From DAOTXL01 sp034435455 (GTDB lineage: Bacteria; Chloroflexota; Anaerolineae; JAAYZQ01): a stretch of 64,000 nucleotides of DNA. This document shows positions 56,458 to 64,000 of the stretch, one piece after another; positions within the stretch are counted from its first letter, which is position 1; each line of letters begins with the position of its first letter. Below the pieces are notes generated by a model that was not told the DNA's origin, did no database searches, and worked only from the letters and a program-made list of their open reading frames with translations. The stretch is from the NCBI GenBank assembly GCA_034435455.1, contig DAOTXL010000137.1, forward strand, positions 54,687-118,686, in the 5' to 3' direction. A program made the translations under genes and the position numbers.

Positions 56458-57057
56458 ATGGCAAAAAAGGTTTCTGTACGCACGCCCCGCGACCGCTGGG
56501 CCGATTGGGCTGTCCTCGGTGTGGTCGTCGTGGCCCTGCTCCTGGGTTGGGGGGTGATGGCCATAGCTCAGGGACAGCGAGGCCTCTATGCCGATGACCG
56601 GACCGGGCTGACGGTCTGGTATCCGGAGGGCTGGCTACTCAAGGCCGGTGAGAACCTGGCTTTCCAGGCGGTGGACCCGGCCTCGGGCGAGTTCAAGACG
56701 ACCTACCAGGTGCGCCTGGTGCCGATTGACGCGACGGCGGCAGTCACCCCCACCCTGGCCGCAGTGTTGAACAGGCTCTCGCTGGCCCGCGCCCAGGAGG
56801 GGACCGCCTACCGGTTGTTCGACATCGCCGAGGGAGCAAAAATCGGCGGCCAGCCGACGATGGAGGCCACCTGCGTTTACGTGATAGAGAGCAGTAACCT
56901 GTTCGTCCAGCGCCTGCCGGTGATAGTCCAGGGGCTGGACGTGGCTGTGGCCCACGGCGACCGGGCCTACATCTTTAGCCTGTTGGCCTCGCAGGAGAAT
57001 TTTGAGAAGGCGGAGCCGGCCTTCCGCCGGTTCGTCAAATCTGCTGAGATCAGGTGA
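56458..57057 (+). CDS. Membrane-anchored extracytoplasmic protein of unknown function
   Basis: A 199-residue protein with one N-terminal helix (WAVLGVVVVALLLGWGVMAI, residues 17-36) and an external domain that begins DDRTGLTVWYPEGWLL, a pattern seen in PsbP-like/DUF1795 domains. The rest (FQAVDPASGEFKTTYQVRLV; YVIESSNLFVQRLPV) fits a small alpha-beta fold. It lies 25 bases after the PrsW-like gene and 24 before the S1C protease, so the three are probably co-transcribed and act at the cell surface. Confidence 0.65.
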   Translation: MAKKVSVRTPRDRWADWAVLGVVVVALLLGWGVMAIAQGQRGLYADDRTGLTVWYPEGWLLKAGENLAFQAVDPASGEFKTTYQVRLVPIDATAAVTPTLAAVLNRLSLARAQEGTAYRLFDIAEGAKIGGQPTMEATCVYVIESSNLFVQRLPVIVQGLDVAVAHGDRAYIFSLLASQENFEKAEPAFRRFVKSAEIR

Positions 57058-57081
57058 CAGGGGATTAAGGAAGGGGTGAGC

Positions 57082-59325
57082 ATGATGAAGCGAATGTTCC
57101 GATGGCTCAGCGTGCCGTTGGTGTTGGTGCTCCTGCTGACCGGGTTGGGGCCCTCGCTGGCCCTGGACCGGCAAACCCGGCTGGATGTCATGTCGGCGGT
57201 GGTGCAGATATCTCTGGTCAAGATCGAGGGGGAGGAGGTCTATTATCTGCCCTTGGGTTCGGGCACGATCATTTCGGCCGACGGCCTGATCTTGACCAAC
57301 TGCCACGTGGCCGACCCGGTCCGCTATGGCTTCCCCCCTGAAGAGGTGCCTGCCTATGACTACCTGGGGGTGGCCCTGACCATCCGCTCGGACAGGCCGC
57401 CGCAACTGGCCTATCTGGCCACGGTGGAACAGGCCGATCCCCGCCTCGATCTGGCCGTCATCCGCATCAGGTACAAGACCGATGGGACCGAGCTAAAATC
57501 GTCGGACCTCAAGCTGCCCTACGTGGCGCTGGGGGACTCGGACGTGCTGGTGGTCGGCGATGATCTCAACATCTTTGGCTATCCTGGCATCGGCGGCGAG
57601 ACGGTGACTTTTACCAGAGGGGTGGTAAGCGGCTTTAGCATGGAGGCGGGCATCGAGGGCGCGGCCTGGATCAAGACCGACGCCAGCATCGCCGGCGGCA
57701 ACAGCGGCGGGACGGCGGTGGACGAGGAGGGCCTGCTGGTGGGCGTGCCGACGCGGGGGGGCGACGTGGACTGCCGCGTTGTGACCGACACCAATGGGGA
57801 CGGGAAGGTGGACAACCGCGACAGTTGTGTCCCGGTCGGCGGCTACATCAACAACCTGCGGCCGGTCAATCTGGCCAAACCGCTTATTGAGGCGGCCCGC
57901 CAGGGGCTGCCGGACCCCAACAAGAGGGATGGGCAAAAGGGGACGACCCCTGCCCCTACAGGTCAGCCCAGGCTCAGCAACCTGTTTTTCTCGCCCGGCG
58001 TGAACGAGTTTGACCAGCCGACTACGGTCGTCACCCGCCTGCCGTCGGGCAGCCGCAGCCTGTACCTGTTCTTCGACTATGAGAACATGTCGCCCGACAG
58101 GACGTTGGAGATGAAGCTGTCGTTCAACGGCACAGAGTTGCCCGAATGGGGCCTGCCGGCCGGCCCGTGGAGCGGTGGCGAGCAGGGGACATGGTGGATC
58201 GGCTGGAACGACGCCGCCTTTGCCGACGGGATCTACAGGCTGGCGCTCTATGTGGATGGTACCAGGATGGCCGATGCCGAGATCGAGATCGGCGGCGTGG
58301 CCGAGAACAAGCCGTCGTTCTCCAACATCCTGTTCAGCCTGGAAAAGACGGCCCAGAACCGGCCCGTGGAGCCGGCCGTCCTCTTCCCGGCCGGGACCAA
58401 ACGGCTGCTGGCCTTTTTCGATTATCAGAACATGTCCGGTACGAACAAATGGACCCGCACCTGGCTGGCCGACGGCCAGGTGGCCCTGAGCAAGGATGAA
58501 TCGTGGACCGAGGGCCGGGCAGGGAGCTATGTGCTGGAGTTGACCTCTTCCAAGGGCCTGGCTGCCGGGGCCTATCGCCTGAACCTGTACATTGATGGCA
58601 GGCTGGCCGCGATGTCGAACTTTTGGATCACGGGTGCGCAGGGGGGGGGCGCCTCCTTTGCGCCGATCGTTTTTGCCAGAGGCGAGGACCGCCAGGGCAA
58701 TCCGGTTGGCGTGGCCCAGAGCTTCCCCTCCGGCCTGGAGGAACTGCACGCCTTCTCCGACTATAGCGGCATGAAGGACGGCCTGGCGTTTCAGATCAAC
58801 TGGTACGTGGATGGTCAGAAGGTGATCGAGTCCCCCTTTGACTGGGATGGCGGTGAATCGGGAACATGGCACGACTATCTTTACTCCCAGAAGGGGGTGC
58901 TGCCCGACGCCGAGTACAGTGTGGAGCTGTTGGTGGAGGGCCAGGTACTGCAAAAGGGGACCACGACGGTGGGGACCGGAGCTCGGCCCACCCCAGCCCC
59001 CACACCAGGCCCCAAAGATGGGGTTCAGGTGCAGGGGACGATCACCGATCTGGACACGAACCGGCCCATTGCCGGGGCTATCTTTCTGGTGCTCAAGCCG
59101 GGGATCACCCTGGACACCTTCCAGTGGACCGACGATGAGGTCTATACCTCGGCCGAAAGTGATCGCCAGGGCTTCTATAAGTTGCCCGACCTGCTACAGC
59201 GGGGTGAATGTTATACCATGATCATCGGCGCCCAGGGCTATTGGCCCTACGGCGAAGACGATGTGTGTGTCGGGACGGAAGCGCCGGCAGTGGTCGATCT
59301 GCCGGTGCAACTGGAGAAAAAGTAG
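57082..59325 (+). CDS. Secreted S1C trypsin-like serine protease with three repeat domains
   Basis: A 747-residue protein with a signal peptide (LSVPLVLVLLLTGLGPSLA). Residues 30-270 are an HtrA/DegP-like protease: His in ILTNCHVADP, Asp in PRLDLAVIRI, Ser in IAGGNSGGTAVDEEG. A loop with DTNGDGKVDNRD could bind Ca2+. Residues 305-630 hold three tandem repeats of about 110 residues (starts LSNLFFSPGVNEF, FSNILFSLEKTAQ, FAPIVFARGEDRQ), each ending in a short beta strand. The C-terminus (residues 650-747) is a carboxypeptidase-regulatory-like beta sandwich (VQGTITDLDTNRPIAGAIF). There is no PDZ domain. ATG 57082 is chosen for its spacing to AAGGAAGGGG. Confidence 0.85.
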   Translation: MMKRMFRWLSVPLVLVLLLTGLGPSLALDRQTRLDVMSAVVQISLVKIEGEEVYYLPLGSGTIISADGLILTNCHVADPVRYGFPPEEVPAYDYLGVALTIRSDRPPQLAYLATVEQADPRLDLAVIRIRYKTDGTELKSSDLKLPYVALGDSDVLVVGDDLNIFGYPGIGGETVTFTRGVVSGFSMEAGIEGAAWIKTDASIAGGNSGGTAVDEEGLLVGVPTRGGDVDCRVVTDTNGDGKVDNRDSCVPVGGYINNLRPVNLAKPLIEAARQGLPDPNKRDGQKGTTPAPTGQPRLSNLFFSPGVNEFDQPTTVVTRLPSGSRSLYLFFDYENMSPDRTLEMKLSFNGTELPEWGLPAGPWSGGEQGTWWIGWNDAAFADGIYRLALYVDGTRMADAEIEIGGVAENKPSFSNILFSLEKTAQNRPVEPAVLFPAGTKRLLAFFDYQNMSGTNKWTRTWLADGQVALSKDESWTEGRAGSYVLELTSSKGLAAGAYRLNLYIDGRLAAMSNFWITGAQGGGASFAPIVFARGEDRQGNPVGVAQSFPSGLEELHAFSDYSGMKDGLAFQINWYVDGQKVIESPFDWDGGESGTWHDYLYSQKGVLPDAEYSVELLVEGQVLQKGTTTVGTGARPTPAPTPGPKDGVQVQGTITDLDTNRPIAGAIFLVLKPGITLDTFQWTDDEVYTSAESDRQGFYKLPDLLQRGECYTMIIGAQGYWPYGEDDVCVGTEAPAVVDLPVQLEKK

Positions 59326-59336
59326 GGAAAATCGTG

Positions 59337-59377
59337 GCCCTCCCGCCGGTTTCCGGGCCGGCGGGGGGCTTTTTTTT
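59337..59377 (+). terminator. Rho-independent terminator after the protease gene
   Basis: GCCCTCCCGCCGG (59337-59349) and CCGGCGGGGGGC (59358-59369) form a stem with one bulge, followed by eight T (59370-59377). Confidence 0.9.
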
Positions 59378-59395
59378 GAGAGGGCAAATAGGTCG

Positions 59396-59510
59396 TAGGG
59401 GCGAGGTTGCCTCGCCCTTTTTGGGTTGCAGGGGTGGGTTGCAGGGGCCAGTTGTAGGGGCCAGTTGTAGGGGCCAGTTGTAGGGGCGAGGTTGCCTCGC
59501 CCCCTGGGGC
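59396..59510. repeat. Tandem 13-bp repeats between copies of a GGGGCGAGG palindrome
   Basis: Three units GGGGCCAGTTGTA and two diverged GGGTTGCAG-type units lie between two copies of GTAGGGGCGAGGTTGCCTCG (59394-59413 and 59480-59499), each with a CGAGGTTGCCTCG palindrome. No gene is evident. Confidence 0.75.
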
Positions 59511-59519
59511 AGGTACATT

Positions 59520-60035
59520 TTATTGGCCGGCCCGGATGAGGAACCGGCAATAGGGATCCCCTTTGCCCTGGCGAAGGGGATAGTGCACCTCCACCGGAAC
59601 GCCGGGCAGCAAGGTCTCCAGCCAGGCGTTCCATACCGTTTCGCAGGCGACGCACGCCTGGTCGGTGCGGGGCAGGGCAGCGCGTTTGGCCCCTTCGTAG
59701 GCGGCGCAGCGACGGACGATCACTTCGGCCCTGTCGGCCTCCACCGTAGCAAACTCGGCGCGCAGGGCCTCGCCCATGAACGCCGCCGTGTAGGTGCGCA
59801 GCAGGCGCATGGCGTCGGGCAGGTTGTCGGCCCGCGATTTGCCCACCACCTTGAGCAGGGTGCGCATTTCGATGCGCCCGAACGAGGTCCGCACCCGGGC
59901 GTTGAGGCCGATGGCGGCCTCCAGCCCAAAGGCCTCGACCGCTTTGAGAAACCATTGCCCATCCCAGTAGAGCATCAGCTTGCGCAGCATCTGCACCTGG
60001 TCGGCGTCGGAGAGGGGATACGGTTCGTCGGTCAT
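59520..60035 (-). CDS. DUF6125/ATC-hydrolase-like protein
   Basis: A 171-residue protein from ATG 60035. It reads as a helical N-terminus (QVQMLRKLMLYWDGQWFLK) followed by a domain with CAAYEGAKRAAL, CVACETVWNAWLETLLPG and YCRFLI. The pattern resembles L-2-amino-thiazoline-4-carboxylate hydrolase-type and DUF6125 proteins, which contain conserved Cys. The substrate is unknown. It starts five bases after the stop of the aminotransferase gene and is probably co-transcribed with it. Confidence 0.6.
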   Translation of the reverse strand: MTDEPYPLSDADQVQMLRKLMLYWDGQWFLKAVEAFGLEAAIGLNARVRTSFGRIEMRTLLKVVGKSRADNLPDAMRLLRTYTAAFMGEALRAEFATVEADRAEVIVRRCAAYEGAKRAALPRTDQACVACETVWNAWLETLLPGVPVEVHYPLRQGKGDPYCRFLIRAGQ

Positions 60036-60039
60036 GGCC

Positions 60040-61206
60040 TCACCTCTGCCGGCCGGCCGGTCTGGCTCCGCCTGCCTGTAGATCGGCCAGGCAGGCACTG
60101 ACCCGTTCCAGCGCCGTGGCAAAGACCGGCGGGTCCTGGCCGATGCCGATCCGCAAATAGTGCTCCAGGCCAAAGGCCGAACCGGGGGCGAGCATGACGC
60201 TGTATTCCTCGGCCAGCCTGTTGGCCAGTTCCAGCGAGGGGATGTCCAGCTCATAGTGCAGCAGGGCCAGCAGGCCGCCACGCGGCGGGACCCACGACAG
60301 CAGCCCGGCATGGCCGGCGATCCAGGCGTTGGCAGCGGCCAGGTTGGCCGTGATGATCGCCTGGTTGCGGGCGATGATCCGATCCCGGTATCGGATGGCC
60401 AGGATGGCCAGGGCGTCATTCAGCCTGCCGGGGCTTAGCGTGACATAATCGCGCATCCCCCAGCAGCGGGCGACGATGTCGGGGGGGGCGGCCAGCCAGC
60501 CTATGCGCAGGCCGGGCAGGCCGAACGGCTTGGAAAGGGTGCCGACGCTGATGCCGGCCGGCCCCAGGTCGAAGGCCGGGGGGGCCGGACGCTCGCCGCC
60601 GGGGATGGTCAGCCAGCGGTAGGCTTCATCGCTCAGCACCATCGCTCCCCTCGTCCGGGCGATTTCATATACGTGTGCCAGGTCTTCTGCCGACAGGACC
60701 GTGCCGGTGGGGTTGTGCGGGCTGTTGATGACGATCAGGCGGGTGTGCGGTTGCACCAGCCGTTCCAGATCGTCCACATCGTAGCGGAAGCCGGTTTCGG
60801 GGCGGATGGGCCACAGCGATAGGTCGCAGCCCAGCGCCCGGGGCACGCTGTAGAGCTGTTGATAGGCCGGGTAGGGGGCGATCACGTGATCGCCGGGGTT
60901 CAGCAGCACGTTGAACAGCAGGAAATTGGCCTCGATGGCTCCGGTGGTGACCAGGATATTGTCCGGGCTGCCATTGGCGTAGGTTTCGGCCAGCGCCCGG
61001 CGAAGCTCCAGCGACCCCCGGGCCTCGCTGTAGCCCAGCCGCAGGTTGAGCAGGCGCTGCAGTGTCGGACCGCGTTCTGCGGCTGGCACCAGGTCCAGCA
61101 GGTCGTTGGCCGTCAGGGGAAAGATGCCGCTTTCGGCGATGTCGTACTGCACCCGGGTTTCATACGTTGTCATCCAGCGTTCCAGAGCAAAGGGTTCGAT
61201 CTGCAC
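60040..61206 (-). CDS. Class I/II PLP-dependent aminotransferase
   Basis: A 388-residue fold-type I aminotransferase beginning with GTG at 61206 (GAGAGGAG upstream). NSPHNPTGTVL binds PLP/substrate, LSDEAYRWL contains the Asp for the pyridine N, the PLP Lys is in GTLSKPFGLPGLRIGW, and the substrate carboxylate Arg is near LRIGIG. Relatives include aspartate/aminoacyl transferases and MalY/capreomycidine-synthase-like enzymes. It pairs with the small hydrolase-like gene downstream; the substrate is unknown. Confidence 0.88.
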   Translation of the reverse strand: MQIEPFALERWMTTYETRVQYDIAESGIFPLTANDLLDLVPAAERGPTLQRLLNLRLGYSEARGSLELRRALAETYANGSPDNILVTTGAIEANFLLFNVLLNPGDHVIAPYPAYQQLYSVPRALGCDLSLWPIRPETGFRYDVDDLERLVQPHTRLIVINSPHNPTGTVLSAEDLAHVYEIARTRGAMVLSDEAYRWLTIPGGERPAPPAFDLGPAGISVGTLSKPFGLPGLRIGWLAAPPDIVARCWGMRDYVTLSPGRLNDALAILAIRYRDRIIARNQAIITANLAAANAWIAGHAGLLSWVPPRGGLLALLHYELDIPSLELANRLAEEYSVMLAPGSAFGLEHYLRIGIGQDPPVFATALERVSACLADLQAGGARPAGRQR

Positions 61207-61243
61207 GGGTTGCTCCTCTCCTGTTTCACGTTCCGGGACGTGC

Positions 61244-61262
61244 CCCAGGCTGAAAGCCTGGG
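61244..61262. repeat. CCCAGGC-TGAAA-GCCTGGG hairpin
   Basis: A perfect 7-bp stem with a 5-base loop in the leader of the aminotransferase gene. This sequence type is common as dispersed repeat in Chloroflexota and Planctomycetota (from general knowledge). Confidence 0.55.
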
Positions 61263-61365
61263 CTACAGCCGTCCGGGTACCAGCCGGTTTCGATCATACC
61301 ACAGGAAATTTCCCGTGTCAAGGCAACTTTTTTGCCCTGGGGGAGGTTTTTTGTGCCGTGCTCGC

Positions 61366-61394
61366 TTGTCGCCGGTTGGCTTTTGGAGTATAAT
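61366..61394 (+). promoter_or_regulatory. Promoter of the GH3-like gene
   Basis: TTGTCG (61366-61371), 17-base spacer, TATAAT (61389-61394). Confidence 0.7.
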
Positions 61395-61425
61395 TTCTGG
61401 GTGCGTGGGAGGAAATGAAAACAGG

Positions 61426-64000
61426 ATGAACGTTCGCCGAGCACACCTGCTGTGGGGCCTGGCCCTGCTCAGCCTGGTGTTTTCCCTGGTCCAACCGACG
61501 GTATGGGCAGCCCAGACACCGCCCATCAGGCCGACCCCAGAGGTCCAGGCCTCGCCCACCAAACCGGCCCCGAAGACCCCACCGGCCGATGAGGCCTGGC
61601 TGGATGCCATGTTGGAGCGCATGACCACCGCCGACAAGGTGGGGCAGCTCTTCCTGGTCACCTTTCAGGGGAGCGATGCCGATGCCCGGTCGGAGATCGC
61701 CCGGTTGGTGCAGGTATTCCGCGTGGGAGGGGTGATCCTCTCGGCGGAAAATGGGAATCTCCGCAACGACCTCCCTGCCCCGGAGCAGGTCCTGTCGCTG
61801 ACGACCGCCTTGCAACAGTTGGCCTTTACCGAATCGGCGCCGATGACCATGACCCAAATAGTGCCCGTCACCGTGACTATTCCCCCTTCGATCACGCTGC
61901 CGGCCACGGTGACGCCGCTGTTGACCATCCCGGCTGAAATTTCCATCACCAACGTCGTCACCCAGCCTCCCCAGGGCCTCCCGCTGCTGATCGCGGTGGC
62001 CCAGGAGGGGGATGGTTTCCCGTTCACGGCGCTGCGCAACGGCTTCACCGAGCTGCCGAGCAGCATGGCCATCGGCGCAACGTGGGACGATCGCAACGCC
62101 GAGGCGGTGGGCCGCATTGTCGGCCGTGAGTTGGCGGCGGTGGGCGTCAACCTGCTGTTGGGGCCATCCCTGGATGTGCTCAAGGTGCCCCGACCGGGGC
62201 AGAGTGGCGACCTGGGCACGCGGGTGTTTGGCGGCGATCCTTACTGGGTAGGACGGCTGGGCCGGCTCTACATCCGAGGGGTGCATCTGGGAAGCGAGGG
62301 CCGGGTGGCGACGGTGGCCAGGCACCTGCCCGGCCTGGGCGCCAGCGACCGCAGCCTGGAGGAAGAGGTCGCCACGGTGGATAAATCGCTCCAGGACCTG
62401 CGGCTCATCGAGTTGCCGCCCTTTTTCGCCGTGACTCAGGTCGGCCTCATTACCGACACAGCCGACGCCCTGATGACCGCCCACATCCGCTACCGGGGTT
62501 TTCAGGGCAATATCCGGTCGGTCACCCCCCCCATCAGCCTGCACCCCCAGGGCTTGCAGCAGATCATGGCCCAGCCGGAGTTGGTGCCCTGGCGGGAGGC
62601 CGGTGGGGTGCTGGTCAGCGATTCGTTAGGGGTGCCGGCCATCCGCCGCTACTATTCGCCCACCCTGAAGTCGTTTCCCCACCGGCAGATCGCCCTGGAT
62701 GCCTTGCAGGCCGGGAATGACCTCCTCAATCTGTCGCGCTTTTCCCTCACCGATTCGTGGGAAGAACAGGCGCGCAACATTGAGGATACCATCCTCTTTT
62801 TCCAGACCCGTTACGAAACTGACGAGACCTTTCGCGCCCGAGTGGACCAGGCGGTGCGGCGCATTTTGAAACTCAAGCGGCGCATCTGCCCGGAATTTAC
62901 TCTGGAAGCCTGTACCGGCCAGGCCGAAGCCCTGGCCGGCGTGGGCGGGGGCCGGGGGGCCATAGCCCGGATCGCCCAGCAGGCGGTGACGCTGCTCTAC
63001 CCTTCGGCCGAGGAACTGGCCCTGCGGTTGCCCCGCCCCCCGCGCCCGGATGAGCAGATCCTGATCTTTACCGATGCGCGCGAAGCCCGTGAGTGCCCGC
63101 TGTGCCCGCCCTTTTACCTGCTGGAGCCCCAGGCCTTGCGCGATACCATTCTGCGGATGTACGGGCCGGAGGCTACCAAGCAGGTCGCGCCCGAACGGAT
63201 CACCGCTTTTACCTTTGCCCAATTGCACAGCTTTTTGCTGAACGGCAGCCCCGATCTCAACGCCTACATCCGTGATGCCGACTGGATCGTATTCGCCATG
63301 ACCGACTATGGGCCCAACGCCGTCCCCAGTTCCATGGCACTCAAACAGTTTCTTAGCGAGCGGGCGGCCAGCCTGGAGGTGCAAAAGATTATCGTCCTGG
63401 CCTATGGAGCACCCTATTACCTGGATACCACCGAGGTCAGCAAGCTGACGGCCTACTATGGCATCTATGGCAAGACGCCCCCCCTTATCGAGGCATCGGT
63501 GCGGGCGCTGTTCCTGGACTTTGTGCCGACAGGCCGCCCCCCGGTGACCGTCGAGGGGGTTGGCTACGACCTGACCCGCCAGTTGTCGCCCGATCCCAAT
63601 CAGGTCATCTCGGTGGATTGGGCCGACGAGCCGGTTACCGGTGAAGGGACGCCTGCGCCGTCGGTGGAGCTGGACGTGGGGGACCCACTGCACGTACGCA
63701 CCAGCGTCATTCTCGACCGGAACGGCAATCCGGTGCCCGATGGCACGCCGGTCATCTTTCACTCGTTCTACGTGCCGGAGCAACTGGAGCGCCGGGTCGA
63801 GGCGGTGACGGTCAACGGCGTGGCCGATGCCATCATCACCCTGGAACTGGAGGGGGAGATCGAGATCCGGGCGACCAGCGACCCGGCGGTCAACTCCAGG
63901 CCGCTGGTGGTCCGGCTGCTGGGCGGCACAACCCAATTCCTGACCCCCACCCCGACCTCCACGCCAACCCCCACCCCTACGCCCACGCCAACCCCCACTC
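61426..64000 (+). CDS. Secreted GH3-family (NagZ-like) protein, C-terminus beyond the window
   Basis: An open frame of 858 codons to the right edge. A signal peptide (LLWGLALLSLVFSLVQPTVWA) and a Pro/Thr linker are followed by a GH3 barrel: MTTADKVGQLFLVTFQG, FRVGGVILSAENG, LPLLIAVAQEGDGF, GVNLLLGPSLDV, VARHLPGLGASD, LMTAHIRYRG and the nucleophile Asp in GVLVSDSLG. Active beta-N-acetylglucosaminidases have HFPGHG and a following Asp-x-His; here the second His is Leu and no His follows. An inserted Thr/Pro-rich loop (residues 135-175) splits the barrel N-terminal part. After the barrel come an Ig-like domain and a TPTPTP linker that runs off the window. Confidence 0.82.
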   Translation, partial: MNVRRAHLLWGLALLSLVFSLVQPTVWAAQTPPIRPTPEVQASPTKPAPKTPPADEAWLDAMLERMTTADKVGQLFLVTFQGSDADARSEIARLVQVFRVGGVILSAENGNLRNDLPAPEQVLSLTTALQQLAFTESAPMTMTQIVPVTVTIPPSITLPATVTPLLTIPAEISITNVVTQPPQGLPLLIAVAQEGDGFPFTALRNGFTELPSSMAIGATWDDRNAEAVGRIVGRELAAVGVNLLLGPSLDVLKVPRPGQSGDLGTRVFGGDPYWVGRLGRLYIRGVHLGSEGRVATVARHLPGLGASDRSLEEEVATVDKSLQDLRLIELPPFFAVTQVGLITDTADALMTAHIRYRGFQGNIRSVTPPISLHPQGLQQIMAQPELVPWREAGGVLVSDSLGVPAIRRYYSPTLKSFPHRQIALDALQAGNDLLNLSRFSLTDSWEEQARNIEDTILFFQTRYETDETFRARVDQAVRRILKLKRRICPEFTLEACTGQAEALAGVGGGRGAIARIAQQAVTLLYPSAEELALRLPRPPRPDEQILIFTDAREARECPLCPPFYLLEPQALRDTILRMYGPEATKQVAPERITAFTFAQLHSFLLNGSPDLNAYIRDADWIVFAMTDYGPNAVPSSMALKQFLSERAASLEVQKIIVLAYGAPYYLDTTEVSKLTAYYGIYGKTPPLIEASVRALFLDFVPTGRPPVTVEGVGYDLTRQLSPDPNQVISVDWADEPVTGEGTPAPSVELDVGDPLHVRTSVILDRNGNPVPDGTPVIFHSFYVPEQLERRVEAVTVNGVADAIITLELEGEIEIRATSDPAVNSRPLVVRLLGGTTQFLTPTPTSTPTPTPTPTPTPT

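Overview
The window is GC-rich, densely coded bacterial DNA, most likely from an anaerobic or facultative Chloroflexota (Anaerolineae-like) lineage. That placement rests on gene content, on secreted proteins with Pro/Thr linkers and Tyr-Leu-Pro type C-termini, on cyanobacteria/Chloroflexi-style heptamer repeats, and on sigma-70-like promoters (TTGACA-17-TATAAT), several of which start so close to the codon that the mRNA should be leaderless. It is an inference; there is no rRNA or tRNA gene here to test it. I saw no CRISPR array, transposase or integrase.

Region by region. 1-4.9 kb (minus): surface polysaccharide genes (two GT4 glycosyltransferases, an NAD-dependent epimerase with a zinc ribbon, a GT2 transferase), interrupted by a decayed BrnT/BrnA-like toxin-antitoxin insert flanked by a 97-bp duplication. 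5-7.7 kb: secreted glycoside hydrolase, solute-binding protein, glutamine-amidotransferase-like hydrolase. 7.7-19.7 kb (minus): the core of the window. A CNBD-acetate kinase-PduL triple fusion is followed upstream by a formate dehydrogenase operon: ferritin-like protein, response regulator, NuoF, NuoE, second ferritin-like protein, a selenocysteine formate dehydrogenase whose in-frame TGA carries a textbook bacterial SECIS hairpin, a 1033-aa NuoF-GltD-like fusion, and a small [2Fe-2S] protein. 20.3-25.9 kb: a histidine kinase and a minus-strand cassette (DRTGG, CBS-HATPase, DRTGG, PHP, NuoE, HATPase, CNBD) of the kind usually found with [FeFe]-hydrogenases. The two operons share near-identical promoters overlapped by Rex-like (NADH/NAD+ sensor) palindromes.

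26-31.6 kb: glutaredoxin-like protein, RACo-like corrinoid-protein activator, GntR regulator, CTP-dependent lipid kinase-like protein, pseudouridine glycosidase and PfkB kinase. 31.7-43.4 kb: a small orphan protein, a pair of SPFH/band-7 membrane proteins, a TGS-uridine kinase, MnmA, an ArsA/Get3 ATPase, deoxynucleoside kinase, and a sulfur operon (Rrf2, CysE, CysK, cysteine desulfurase). 43.5-48.4 kb: ADP-forming acyl-CoA synthetase, a Pta-N-terminus-like P-loop/DRTGG protein, enolase, and a small AbrB-like protein that carries a diverged copy of the enolase C-terminus. 48.8-64 kb: secreted proteins, a Clp1/Grc3-like kinase, a MEMO protein, a DUF4139-type protein, an Fe-S protein, a PrsW homologue lacking its catalytic residues, a secreted S1C protease, an aminotransferase, and a truncated GH3-family protein.

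Taken together the genes describe redox-controlled formate/NAD(P)H metabolism coupled to acetyl-CoA/acetate energy conservation: formate dehydrogenase and its flavin modules exchange electrons with pyridine nucleotides, Rex-type operators would tie expression to NADH, RACo and a CoFeSP-type Fe-S domain hint at corrinoid/acetyl-CoA chemistry, and two separate routes (PduL-AckA in one polypeptide, and ADP-forming acyl-CoA synthetase) could make ATP from acetyl-CoA. A second theme is repeated small insertions at gene 3' ends that duplicate the end of the host gene.
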